NCBI GenBank assembly: GCA_022641835.1
Contig: CP048721.1
Span: forward strand, 372,001 to 436,000
Origin: Petasospora fabianii
Lineage: Eukaryota; Ascomycota; Saccharomycetes; Phaffomycetales; Wickerhamomycetaceae
Direction of reading: 5' to 3'
Length of the DNA: 64,000 nt
Part shown: piece by piece, positions 48,310 to 58,184 of the stretch
Position numbering within the stretch: the stretch's first letter is position 1
Layout of the letters: every line of letters begins with the position of its first letter
Translations under genes and position numbers: made by a program
The notes under the pieces: model-generated
Seen by the model: only the letters and a program-made list of their open reading frames with translations
Databases searched by the model: none
What the model was told of the DNA's origin: nothing

Positions 48310-48965
48310 TCTTTCTTCTTCGTTGTGGATCTATTTGAGTTGTCAAGGGGTATTATCAAACACTGACGTTTGTGGAAGATAAAGCTTCTACGTCAGCTTT
48401 GTTCGATGGCGCGTGCCTCCTCCAAAGTTTCGCGCTTGTGCGGTCGTTTCGGCTTTGGCGGCACTTTCCACCATAGTGTTCCATATCCGGTAATCTGGTA
48501 AGCTTCTGGCGCCTTTTTGGCGCATTTTTGGCATAAAACGATTGATCACGCAGCGCAAACTGGCGCAATTCTAGTGCTGAATTTCCCCAATCGCCGAACT
48601 GACCGTGACTCAATCTTGATGGCTACTCCAGACTTTTTGCTCGGGCAGTGGGATTCCAAGTCACATTTGAACATCTCCCGATAGTCTCGAAGTATCACTT
48701 ACACCAAACACCTTATCAGATCCACTCTCTTTGGGAAAGACCAATACAGCGAAGCAACACCACATCAGACATAGCCTCGTTTGCCATAATCTTAAACCCT
48801 CCATATATTTCACACCACACTTCACGCACGTCCCGCTCGTCCATCGAGCCAGATCAACCGGCGTGGCCGAGACAGCATATATATATATAAAACCAAAGTC
48901 ACAACACTCAGGCCCTCACACGATCTACATATTCAAGACCACATCTCCAACACCACATACCCTTT
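48310..48965. promoter_or_regulatory. Divergent promoter of RAD6 and the PDH kinase
   Basis: About 655 bp. A cluster of TGGCGC hexamers (about 48508-48570) is nearest RAD6, and a long TATATATATATAAAA box (48878-48892), about 75 bp before the kinase ATG, is a TATA element for PKP2. CCAAT occurs near 48738. No RNA gene is supported. Confidence 0.5.
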
Positions 48966-50444
48966 ATGATGCTCAAACTACGAAATATGCCATGCGCTAT
49001 GCCACATGGCATCAATCCGATAAGGCAACTCGCAACATCATCAAGCTCCACCTCGTCGTCACCCATATCGAGCCGAAATTTTGACATCAATTCCAAACCG
49101 GACTTCTCTCACTATCATAACCACATTGAAGACATATCATCACATCTTGCCGACCTTGGTCCCTTCCCATCACATTCACCTTACTTAAACCCACAACATT
49201 TTTATCAAAACACCGTTGTCAATGATTGGAGTCGACGTACTCCACATCCAGTTACACTCCAGCATCTTGCAATGTATGGTAAGACGCTCACAGAGGGGAA
49301 GATTATTGCCAGTGCCAACTTTGTACGATTGGAACTCCCTGTCAGAATCGCCCTGAAATTGAGAGAGTTGCAAGAGTTGCCATTTAGCGTGGTTAACAAT
49401 TATCATTTGGCTAAAGTTTATGAATCTTATTATGACATCTTTGAACGGTTTAGAAAAGTTCCAAAGATTGTCACGATTGAAGATAATGAAAAATTTTGCG
49501 AGATGTTGGAGGACATGTTGACAGATGTCAACTTGCTTAACTTGCCAAATCTTATGATGGGTGCACTTGAGTGTTGTATCCTGCAATCATTATCGAGAAA
49601 ACAGCTAGATGAGTTGATTTCATCCTTGCTTAGAGCCAGAATCTCAAGGCGTTTGATCATTGAAGAGCATTTATCATCTACCAAGAACTTTATCATGGAT
49701 CCAAAGAGTGGTCGTTCAAAGCAATTTATCGGTGACATCTTTTTCAAATGTTCTGCTGCTGAACATTTGGAAATCTCTGCTCAAACTGCTGCACAGTTCA
49801 TTGAAAATCTGTATCCAGGTATTCAAATGCCCAAACTTGTCATTGAAGGAGCTAAGGACCTCAATTTCTCCTTCCTCACTGCGCATCTCCACTACATGCT
49901 CGGTGAGATCCTACGTAACTGTTATGAAGCCACTGTGAAACACTTTATCGCATCCAACCCAAAACCAGGTGAAACTCCTCCCCCGGTGAAAGTGTGTCTT
50001 ATCGATTCTCGTGATCATGTTGGATTCCGCTTTTCAGACCGCGGTGGTGGTGTTGACATGGAACCTATTAACAAGGCGTGGTCATTCGCTAAGGATCCAG
50101 TTCTTGCCCGTGAGTCTCTTTCAAATTTCCACAAGTTACCAAACCTTGACTTGGAGAAGATGAAAATGAGTAAATCATCCTCGATGGAAGCTCGTAAGAC
50201 ATTAATGCACACATCTGTTGGAGGCATTGATGACAACCGAATGAAAGAGGCCACTTTGATCAACTTGATTCAGAGACCAGCCCAGTACAAATTGGGTCTA
50301 GGTCTCGCTATGTGTAAAGTGTACTCTGACTACTGGAATGGTGATTTGGTTGTGCATTCGCTCAAGGGTTATGGAACTGATACATACCTCAAGCTTGGTA
50401 AGCTTGGGTACCACAGGGACAAGTTGCAGCTTGACAGGGCCTGA
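48966..50444 (+). CDS. PKP2: Mitochondrial pyruvate dehydrogenase kinase
   Basis: A 492-residue kinase of the PDK/BCKDK family, which phosphorylates and inactivates the E1-alpha subunit of pyruvate dehydrogenase. The N-terminus is Ser-rich with little acidic character, as in a mitochondrial leader. The helical bundle domain carries ELPVRIALKLRELQELP (about 120-137). The GHKL ATPase domain has the N-box EILRNCYEATVKH (about 313), the G1 box DRGGGVDM (about 357) and the G2 box GLGLAMCKVYS (about 445), ending in a YGTDTYLKL motif. It is 492 residues, essentially the length of yeast Pkp2 (491) and longer than Pkp1 (394). The frame has two adjacent Met codons; I use the first. Confidence 0.9.
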   Translation: MMLKLRNMPCAMPHGINPIRQLATSSSSTSSSPISSRNFDINSKPDFSHYHNHIEDISSHLADLGPFPSHSPYLNPQHFYQNTVVNDWSRRTPHPVTLQHLAMYGKTLTEGKIIASANFVRLELPVRIALKLRELQELPFSVVNNYHLAKVYESYYDIFERFRKVPKIVTIEDNEKFCEMLEDMLTDVNLLNLPNLMMGALECCILQSLSRKQLDELISSLLRARISRRLIIEEHLSSTKNFIMDPKSGRSKQFIGDIFFKCSAAEHLEISAQTAAQFIENLYPGIQMPKLVIEGAKDLNFSFLTAHLHYMLGEILRNCYEATVKHFIASNPKPGETPPPVKVCLIDSRDHVGFRFSDRGGGVDMEPINKAWSFAKDPVLARESLSNFHKLPNLDLEKMKMSKSSSMEARKTLMHTSVGGIDDNRMKEATLINLIQRPAQYKLGLGLAMCKVYSDYWNGDLVVHSLKGYGTDTYLKLGKLGYHRDKLQLDRA

Positions 50445-50904
50445 TTTGGCTACCATTGGTTTTCAATATACCTTTTTATAGGTGTAGAATCCCATTAGTA
50501 AATGGTTAGTATTTGATATGTATAGCAAAGTTCCCATCAAAATGTCATGAATTTATGAGTCTTGAGTAATGCGTAGTCAGGGTCTCACCCTTTTGGGTTC
50601 GCGCCCGCTTTTGGTTACCGCGTCTCACAATGACGCGCGTTGGCGCTGCGGGCCGGAGGGCAGAAAGTGGGAACGCTGTGCTGGGCCTAGTTAACGCGCG
50701 GTGGCAGACCAAGGAAAGCGGGTCGGAAATTCTGAGTTAAAGTGATGACAACGAATCGCGGAGGAGCCGCGGTGGCGGACGAATTGAGGAAAAGAGAAGA
50801 GTAAAGTGGCCAGAAGCGTCAGGCACAACAACAATCGACAGCAGCCATCAACAGCCAACGTCGTCAACGTCGCTAGCGCATTCGACTACATTACAACACT
50901 GGCA
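50445..50904. other. HPC2 upstream region
   Basis: About 460 bp, G+C-rich with many CGCG steps from 50590 to 50780. It holds a 19-codon upstream ORF (50745-50804) and an open, ATG-less extension of HPC2 from 50788. No RNA gene is supported. Confidence 0.5.
50745..50804 (+). CDS. Upstream ORF of HPC2
   Basis: A 19-codon uORF starting with ATG at 50745 and ending at the TAA at 50802-50804. It is in a different frame from HPC2. It may down-regulate translation of HPC2, or be the sign of a sequencing error or alternative exon, because the HPC2 frame is open through this region. No conserved peptide is known. Confidence 0.35.
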   Translation: MTTNRGGAAVADELRKREE

Positions 50905-53004
50905 ATGAACCCTTACTACCAGCGGTTCCTTGTACCTGAGACGGATAATAAGGACAATATCTCCATCTCGTCACTCCTTAGTGACGACACTCCAAAAGAG
51001 CCGCAGCACCAGCTTCAGCAGCATCAGCACGATGATGAGAATAAGAAAGACGAGAACAAACACAAGGACCCTCCAGAGATGATCCTGCTCGACTCGGGTA
51101 GCGAAAAGGAGGAAGAGCCGCAGAAGAAGGAGCCAGAGGTTCGCAGGGCTACAAGGCGTTCAACACGTGTGGCTGTTGATTCAATGGTATCCAAGGAAGC
51201 TGAGAAGGAGAAGGAGAAGGAGAAGCCAAAGCCCCGTGCGCGCAAGCCTAGAGCGACCGCTGCTAAGAAGAAAGTAGATGGCGGGGAAATATCAGCAGCT
51301 AAGGGAGTGTCCAATGTCATTGATGCTACGCATGGATCGAATGAGAAGACTCCAGAACAGATTGCTGCTGAACTTGCAGAAAGACTCAAGCAACAAGCCT
51401 TGGCCATGAATGAGCAGTCATCACAGCCTTCAGAACCGTCAAATATCATTCCAGTATCGACATCGTCATCAGGTCCGACTCCAACACCCGCACAGGCTCA
51501 TCCACAGGCATCTCCCTCTGGAATGCGTCCATCCATCATGAATCTGATGAACAATGATGCACCTGCGCAGTACTACCATCCACCCCCACCTCACCAACAA
51601 CCTCCACCACCAAGTTTCCCACCACTCCCTCAACAACATCTCCCACCGATCCATCCACATCAAGTACACAACATGATGCCAAACATACAACAACCTCAAA
51701 TATCACCTGAACATATGCAACAGACCCAACAGGAATTGAACTCAGCTCCAAATAGCATACCAGCTCAACTTCCTCAACAGCATCTACAGGCCTCCTCACA
51801 ACCTGCACAACCAGGACAAACTGTGGTCATCCAGGATGAGACTGCAACTTCAACTTCTGCTCCAACTCCAGCGCCAGCTTCAGCGCCAAAGGCTAAGGGA
51901 GGAAGAAAACGTAAAGCTGACACCGCCGCCGGTGCTACTGGTACTGCTCCAAAGAAAGGAAGAAAGAAGGCTACACCAGCAGCAGCAGCTGCTGCTGCTG
52001 CTGCCACGCCAGCACCTCCAGTTGTGGAGGAGTTGTCATTTAATGAACAGATGAACAGGCAATTGAAACAGCCAAATCCAGAGAGTTCTGTGCCGCCACC
52101 TACACTTCTTGAAGTTACTGATAATGAAAATGGTACTAGTGAGGCTTCCAAACCATTGGAGGCTAAGGACGGTGCTGATGAAGTCATGAAAGACGCTATT
52201 GACGATACAAAGAGCATTAACTCTGAGGAGAAACCGAAGGAGAAGCCTGTGGTTAAGGAAAAAGACACCAAGACTACTACTTTCACTACAGCCGATGATG
52301 ACACCAAGCCTGAAGAGCCAATCATTGCTCTCCATGTGCCACTGCGCGCCCCATCAGAAGGTCCAGGATCAGCACAGGTTGTCTTCAACGTGATGAAGAT
52401 GTGTGAAGATAAGTTTGGCTGGAAGGCCGTACATCCAAACTCCACCAAGTTCTCCGCTGACATGTTCAACGATGATGATCTGGATGATGAAGATGATGAT
52501 ATGGAAGTTGATGATGATGAAGACGGTCGTCTCAAGGAGAAGAAGGAGGAAACACCACAACCGCCAGTCAAGATTGATGGAAGAAAGTTACAAAAGGGTA
52601 AACCAAAGATTGGTCAGTATGACTACCTTGATCCATTCATTGATGATTCTGAAATGCTTTGGGAAGAACAACGAGCTTCCACTAAGGATGGGTTCTTTGT
52701 TTTCTGGGGTCCTTTGGTCGAGGAGGGTACCTCTGCTCGTATCGAACGTGCCGATGGTACGGTGAAGAGAACTCGTAAAAGAAATACAACTGCTGGTGCG
52801 GCTACTGCTAAGAAGAAACCAGGGCCACGAGCTGGTACGCCAAAGGCTGCTACACCTGCGTCAACCGCTGCTCCAGCTGTATCATCAGCACCGCAATCAT
52901 CTTCAACTTTACCATCAAAGAACACTCAGCCACCAGCTGCACAGCCGAAACAGAAGAAGCAACCATTACCGATTGCTCCTCTTCCTGTGCTTCCTAAGCC
53001 ATGA
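50905..53004 (+). CDS. HPC2: HIR histone chaperone complex subunit Hpc2 (ubinuclein-type)
   Basis: A 699-residue protein from the first ATG. Most of it is disordered: Lys/Glu-rich near the N-terminus with an AT-hook-like PRARKPRA, then Pro/Gln-rich (300-400 residues, PPPHQQPPPPS), and poly-Ala. The only clear domain is the Hpc2-related domain near 565-605, GQYDYLDPFIDDSEMLWEEQ then KDGFFVFWGPL, which binds histones H3-H4 in ubinuclein and Hpc2. In yeast the HIR complex represses histone genes outside S phase and deposits H3 in a replication-independent way. Yeast Hpc2 has 623 residues. The frame is open for 33 codons upstream of the ATG, without another ATG, and that stretch reads like protein, so the true start may be unresolved. 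Confidence 0.85.
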   Translation: MNPYYQRFLVPETDNKDNISISSLLSDDTPKEPQHQLQQHQHDDENKKDENKHKDPPEMILLDSGSEKEEEPQKKEPEVRRATRRSTRVAVDSMVSKEAEKEKEKEKPKPRARKPRATAAKKKVDGGEISAAKGVSNVIDATHGSNEKTPEQIAAELAERLKQQALAMNEQSSQPSEPSNIIPVSTSSSGPTPTPAQAHPQASPSGMRPSIMNLMNNDAPAQYYHPPPPHQQPPPPSFPPLPQQHLPPIHPHQVHNMMPNIQQPQISPEHMQQTQQELNSAPNSIPAQLPQQHLQASSQPAQPGQTVVIQDETATSTSAPTPAPASAPKAKGGRKRKADTAAGATGTAPKKGRKKATPAAAAAAAAATPAPPVVEELSFNEQMNRQLKQPNPESSVPPPTLLEVTDNENGTSEASKPLEAKDGADEVMKDAIDDTKSINSEEKPKEKPVVKEKDTKTTTFTTADDDTKPEEPIIALHVPLRAPSEGPGSAQVVFNVMKMCEDKFGWKAVHPNSTKFSADMFNDDDLDDEDDDMEVDDDEDGRLKEKKEETPQPPVKIDGRKLQKGKPKIGQYDYLDPFIDDSEMLWEEQRASTKDGFFVFWGPLVEEGTSARIERADGTVKRTRKRNTTAGAATAKKKPGPRAGTPKAATPASTAAPAVSSAPQSSSTLPSKNTQPPAAQPKQKKQPLPIAPLPVLPKP

Positions 53005-53081
53005 TGAATCCCTTCTACGACTTCACGTTCAATATGTTACTCTTCTTAGTGTGTATTAATAGCTTTCACAATTATAAGCAT

Positions 53082-55159
53082 TCAAGGCGACTGCTTCTTT
53101 TGACGAATGTACTCAGTTAGAGACTCAATGGCAACGTTTGCAAACTCCACATTAGTAGAACTATCCTCACACTTCTTGTTTTGATCAAGCTTCTTCTTGG
53201 TCTGGTTGACAATTTCAGAAAGCTTATCCTGTGGGAAACGTTCCTTGATGCCAATCAACAAGTTAAGATAGCCAAGTAATGTCTTGAAACGAGCACCGTC
53301 AATAACTTCATCGGCAAACGCATCGTCGAGACATTCACGAATCAAAGCATAAATATCATCAATACGATCCGACGTAAGCTCAATCATATGACGTTTTGGC
53401 AACGCTGGTGCTGGTTTAGCAGCAGGGGCAGAATCATTAGTCGCATTCCCATCAGACACAGAGGTTCTCTTCAATTCCTCGCTCAACTCATCAACGGTCA
53501 CAACAGGGCGCTCTCTGATCAAGAAATCCTTCAAGACATTCACCACGCCTGCCTTAGCTGTCTCCAAAGGAGCCGTAGTTAAAGTATCCACAATGAAGTC
53601 ATAGGCGAAACCTTCTTCGAAATTGGCCAGTGCCCTGACAAGCAACATGAACAAGATGAATCTGAACACTTGTTCTTCATCGACACAGGAGAAATGCACT
53701 GTTGTCTGAAGGAACAAGATACGCAAATGTTTTGGCAATGATGTCCAATCCTCCCGTGTTGCAGTGGCTACTGCTCCCCATACCCAATAAAGAGCAGAGT
53801 CAACAAGTCCCTTCGTGTGCAGCTTGCTGCTGACGAGTCCCGGTGTGAGGAAGCGGATGTACATCGCGATAGCTTCATGAAGTGTAGCTGTGAGTTCATG
53901 TGGTGTGTGTCCATGAGACTTTTGTTCGGCGTTATACTGTGTACAGATGTTAAAGAGGCCCGCAGGTGACAATGGAAGAACTGTTTGTGCTGGGTTGAAT
54001 GTGGTTGCGAGACGGTCGTTGAGACAAAGTCCAACGGTAGCCTGCACCAATTGGTCCTGTTGAGTTTCATCCGAGTCTGGCTTAACGTCCTTGATAATGT
54101 CGTTAGCCTTCTCCATCAACAGTGATGAATCCTTTTTGAGCTTCTCAAACTCCTCGTCCAAATCGATATCGAAACTCATGGCAAGTCCAACGATACGGGA
54201 GAACGCTTCCCTTGTAGAGATGTTAAGATCTTCATTCTCAGCCCATATTGGCATTTTTCCGTGCTCATTGAGCTTGGTCTCAACATAGAGCTGCTGACTG
54301 AAGCCAAGACCATGAGTACGGAATGAGAGGCCACAAATCTGTGTGAGAAAACTCTGTAAAAGCTTTCTCTGCAAGTACGCCTCATCATCATCTAGCTTGT
54401 GTGCCTCTTCCTGAGTGATACCATGTTCTTTGAGCCAATCAAGGGGCTTCAATGGCGGGATGTAATCCCTGGCAAAGGCATAAACCTTACGAGTGATGAA
54501 TCGTTGACGTGGGTTGAAGTCGGTGTACTTGATGAAAGATGTAAGGCAGCACGAGAGCGCCATGGCGAGGAACTTTGATGGATAGATGGTATTGATTCTC
54601 TTCAATGTACTGGCCAGAAGTTCAAGTAATGTGTAGAACTTAACATCCAAAAGTTTTTCATTCCTTGGCGTATCGTTCTGAGAGTAGTCAAGGTTAGTAA
54701 GAAGCTCGATAGATTTAACAAAGAGCTCTTTAGCATTACCATGCTTCGCCAGGAGGTCAAACACGGACATTACGCTCTTCATAGCACTTGAGCCTACCTC
54801 AGAAGATTCATCGAGATCCCAATCGAGATTCAGGTATGGTAAGACCATGTCCGGGATATCCCAGCCAATCTCCTCGACAATGTCGATGTTGTTGCTTAAT
54901 ACCTTAGACAAAGCCTCCATAATCTGGCGCTTCTCGTCATCATTGTGTCTTTCTGCGTCTTCCAAATTGACATCCAAGACTGTAGCATAAGAGAGGTAAT
55001 CGTTTGTGACCTGTCAAATGGTGTTAGTTTGGTGAACGTTTGACAGCTGCGCCACCCTAGGTGCACCTGAACTCAACTTACACGAAGATCCTCGACTGCA
55101 TTGGTGATGTGTTCCACGATGGTCTCCACTGATGGGTCCTCAGTCTCTGTGTCTGACAT
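53082..55159 (-). CDS. Yap1-binding protein Ybp1/Ybp2-like, two exons
   Basis: Exon 1 is 55082-55159 (26 codons, starting MSDTETEDPS) and exon 2 is 53082-55010 (642 codons), giving 668 residues; yeast Ybp1 has 674 and Ybp2 641. The central part contains EEIGWDIPDMVLPYL, which matches the Ybp family EIGWDLP motif, and the protein is a helical-repeat type related to ALF4/glomulin. Ybp1 forms a complex with Yap1 and Gpx3 for peroxide sensing; Ybp2 acts at kinetochores. I cannot choose between them. The intron (55011-55081) has a GTAAGT donor and a TTTGACAG acceptor, with an AACTAAC branch. Exon 2 alone would start at a non-ATG codon, and the intron makes the start clear. Confidence 0.8.
55011..55081 (-). 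other. Intron of the YBP-like gene
   Basis: 71 bp, phase 0. Donor GTAAGT, branch AACTAAC near the 3' end, acceptor TTTGACAG. Confidence 0.85.
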
Positions 55160-55314
55160 TTCTACAATGTAAATTCCACGATTTTGCAATGAATAAAGGT
55201 ATGCAAAGCGGGTGGAGTGGTGTTCTTTTTTTGACAGATGTTGATGAGGTCTACCGCTCAGCTAGCTGGCCACCCACTGGGGAACGGTAACATTTTTCGC
55301 GAAAGCGAGAGATT

Positions 55315-55334
55315 CACGTGACGTCAATCACGTG
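55315..55334. promoter_or_regulatory. CACGTG-TGACGTCA-CACGTG composite element
   Basis: CACGTG at 55315-55320 overlaps TGACGTCA (55319-55326, CRE/ATF type) and a second CACGTG follows at 55329-55334, about 155-175 bp before the YBP-like ATG. Three bHLH/bZIP-type sites within 20 bp are unlikely to be chance. Confidence 0.7.
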
Positions 55335-57467
55335 CCACATTTGTACAGTCTTACAATGTAAGAAGGGATCAGTATTGTCGAGAAGAGAGACCCATTGTGG
55401 GTTATGTTTGGTACTATTGTCGAAAGAATAACATTGGTTTGCCAGCAATGTTTCCTGCAATCTTGCGACATCTCCGCGCGACGTGCAATCTGGGCAATGT
55501 GGGGAGAGCAGAATGGGACCCTTGCCTTTTTAAGGTCCAGGTGGATCGCCGAGCATTACAAATCATACAGCTCGATATTGACATATAAAGAGGCTGTCTT
55601 TGTATCTCCGGCTTGTGGGGTTTTGTTTATTGTACAGTTGATCGAGTGAGGATTTGAAACCAAAAACTAGTACCCATTTGAAGTTTATTGTACTGGATTA
55701 CTAATTTGTGTTCGGGATTAGAAGTGCATACCTGTGACGGGCGGGTGGCTACTCGCGGTAGGGGTGTACCCCCTTTATCGTACATTACTATTGCCAAAAC
55801 CGCAGCTATACAGATAGAACACAAGGAAGACACACATCGTTTGGAGTTTTTAGGAATGTTACCTTCTCATAGCTGACTACCATGCAAATGCCGATTAAAA
55901 GCGTTCATCAATGCAATGCAGGAGGTAAATTCAATTGTCTGGAAGATGCCTCCAATGCTTGGCCCCATAGTCCATCTCTTGAGTTGAGGCGCTTGGACCA
56001 TCAACTCTCAAGTGAAGCTTCTTGGTTCCTACGGGCTTTTTATTCTGCTCAATGAGTTAGCCCAGTGAGTTATAGTGAACTCCCTCTACATGGCTCGTTC
56101 CGCCCAAATCGCCTATGCTTATCAGGTCTCGACAAATTTCAAGGCGCTACGTGGATAAGATAATCAGCTCACCTACCGTAGTAGGTCGAGTATCTGCTAA
56201 TTCCTGATCCACTAGTGATGGACATCTGCGAATTAACTAGTCATGGATTCCTTCAGTCATCAGGTTGAGGCTGTAGCAATATATCGGCATTGCCCCATGT
56301 AAAGCAGCTTTTGCAAAACGCTTGCCGCCCAACCCCATATGTTGTTTCCACACACACATAGATACCTCGTTGGTACTAGTATGGTTATCATATGTGGACC
56401 CTTTCATATTCAACTGCACTCCTACCTTACAGCATATTGTGAGTTGATACGCCGATCCCTCGTAAAATATCGCTAGTTCAATGTTGTACGACTACCGCTT
56501 CGATCTTGATAGCGCTATCGTACATTATCAGTGGCATCAAACTTCCGAAAACCCCAACGGAAGAAGAAAGTTATGCCCGGTGCCTGTGCAATGCTTGATC
56601 GGCCAATCGTAGGGCACACGGTAGTGCATGATTTGATATATAGAACTATCTGTTGGTAGGGCTAGTGATCTTGCATCTTTATGGTGTCATGTCAGCGCGG
56701 AGCTTCCGGATTGGGATAAGTGCCGCCGGGAAGGGCATGCCGGTGTTGCATACAAACCGTTGGCAAGGACAGGCAGAAGCTCAAGAGGTCTTGTTCAAGG
56801 GTCTCTGATCATGCTGTTAAGGTGCTTGGATTCTACGCTCTTTTGGTGATGATGATGTTGTTGACGGTTGTGACAAACGTGAGAACGTAGTTGTAAGCGA
56901 GTACGGTAGGGGGCCTGTCAACCGCCATGCATACAGAGGCGGCTCATTCAGCAGGAAATAAAACTAGGTCCTCAACACTCAGCTTCTGAGGGCCTTAAAG
57001 AGCGGAGCTGGAGTCGCAGGTAAGCCCTAGCGAGCGGACCTTCGTGTCTCGGTGAGGACCGGCAGAGACTTGGCTGTGAGTGACGGCGGGGGCCGGGGGA
57101 GGACTAAGCGATGGTGGTCAGCAGCAATCTGCGGGAATCGGGAAAGAAGAACCCCCAGGCTTCTACGCTTTTTCCGGGCTTCCCCAAAAGAAGAATTTAT
57201 TATCGGTGCTCGCGTGGCGCTACCCCCATAAGGGAGTGAGGTTTGTTAGTGCTTGCTCTTCACCCTTTGAGCGGTCCTTGTTGTGACAGTTGAGGGGGGA
57301 AGAAAGCGGAGAGGTTTTCATATGGTGTGATTATGAAAGTGTTGGTGGATGTTCTTAGCGATAATACTAGCTAAGTTGTGGGGCAGCCGTAGTCAGTTTA
57401 CTGTATTGACCGATGAGTATGGTTCAGATGTGAGGGTCCTGCTCAACGGTAGGCGCGCAGCCGATCC

Positions 57468-57560
57468 TGTCTGCCTAGCCTGCCTAGCATGTCTAGCCTG
57501 CCTAAACTGCCCTAGACTGGCCCCCCTAGACCCCTGCCTGAGTTTCTGCCTAGCCCTCGC
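57468..57560. repeat. Degenerate TGCCTAGCC tandem repeats
   Basis: Units of CTGCCTAGC and close variants repeated about six to eight times, with C-rich sequence after. Divergence of the copies suggests an old expansion. Confidence 0.7.
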
Positions 57561-57628
57561 CTGGCCCTGTCCAACCCAGTCGAGTCGCGCGCGGGTCGTG
57601 GGGCGGAGATCGTACGGCACGAATAACA

Positions 57629-57656
57629 ACCAACACCCGCACTCAAACCAACACCC
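57629..57656. repeat. C-rich direct repeat ACCAACACCC with 18-bp period
   Basis: ACCAACACCC at 57629-57638 and 57647-57656, identical and 18 bp apart. The complementary strand is GGGTGTTGGT, which carries a Rap1-like GGGTGT half. Confidence 0.75.
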
Positions 57657-57951
57657 AACGCCGCACTATACAAGAAGCCCCCGTACGCGTGACTATGTCT
57701 CTCTTACTCTGCTGAGCCTTTGACTGTGCCGTTTGCCCCAAAAACGGGTTTCCCCACATTCATGCTCCGTGTAGCCTGCAAGTGCTTTTCTTGGATCGTC
57801 AACTTGCTCCCCATACGTTGATCAAAAGACAACGGGGCCTCTGACAGCATTTTCCATAGAGAAGAATATCGTTCCACCATCGGGAATCCTGCAGCCCCAA
57901 CTCGCTTGTTGCAGCTTCAATTAACATCTCTCTTTGGCTGTGCGAGCGCGC

Positions 57952-58015
57952 GATAATAAAATAAAAAAAAAAAAAGAAGGCAGTATGCGTACCTTATCAG
58001 CTTCAAGTCGATAAA
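57952..58015. promoter_or_regulatory. GATA motif cluster before PUT4
   Basis: GATAAT at 57952, CTTATC (GATAAG on the other strand) at 57993-57998 and GATAAA at 58010-58015. GATA sites are typical of nitrogen-catabolite-controlled permease genes, including PUT4 in yeast. Confidence 0.55.
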
Positions 58016-58093
58016 CTGACGCGCCATGCCGTTGGCGACAAAAGAAATCACGACCGATGCGGGCCACAAGATCATCGATGCTGGTCCCGGCCC

Positions 58094-58102
58094 TATATAT
58101 AT
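58094..58102 (+). promoter_or_regulatory. PUT4: TATA box of PUT4
   Basis: TATATATAT about 83-91 bp before the PUT4 ATG, in a G+C-rich context. Confidence 0.6.
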
Positions 58103-58184
58103 CCAGAGCTGCCCCCGCGTAAGGAAGTCAGACGAGATGAGTTAAACTACGAGAAGAAGACACCAACACCCCCCACTGCCTATC

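Larger units (their letters stand above)
55160..58184. other. 3 kb gene-free divergent region, YBP-like gene to PUT4
   Basis: No convincing protein or tRNA gene is seen in about 3 kb. Contents: the E-box/CRE composite near 55315-55334, G-rich stretches around 56880-57130, degenerate TGCCTAGCC repeats (57468-57560), a C-rich pair of 10-bp repeats (57629-57656), a poly-A tract (57962-57975), GATA motifs and the PUT4 TATA box. Short frames (up to about 124 codons at 57349-57723) have low-complexity translations. A regulatory region or non-coding RNA is possible. Confidence 0.5.

Noticed and set aside
48860-48890. GCGTGGCCGAG resembling the start of a tRNA-Leu or tRNA-Ser
   Set aside because: It runs straight into an AT repeat, and no anticodon arm or B-box follows.
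51774-52571. A 265-codon minus-strand frame over HPC2
   Set aside because: It mirrors low-complexity Pro/Ala/Ser sequence and has no independent support.
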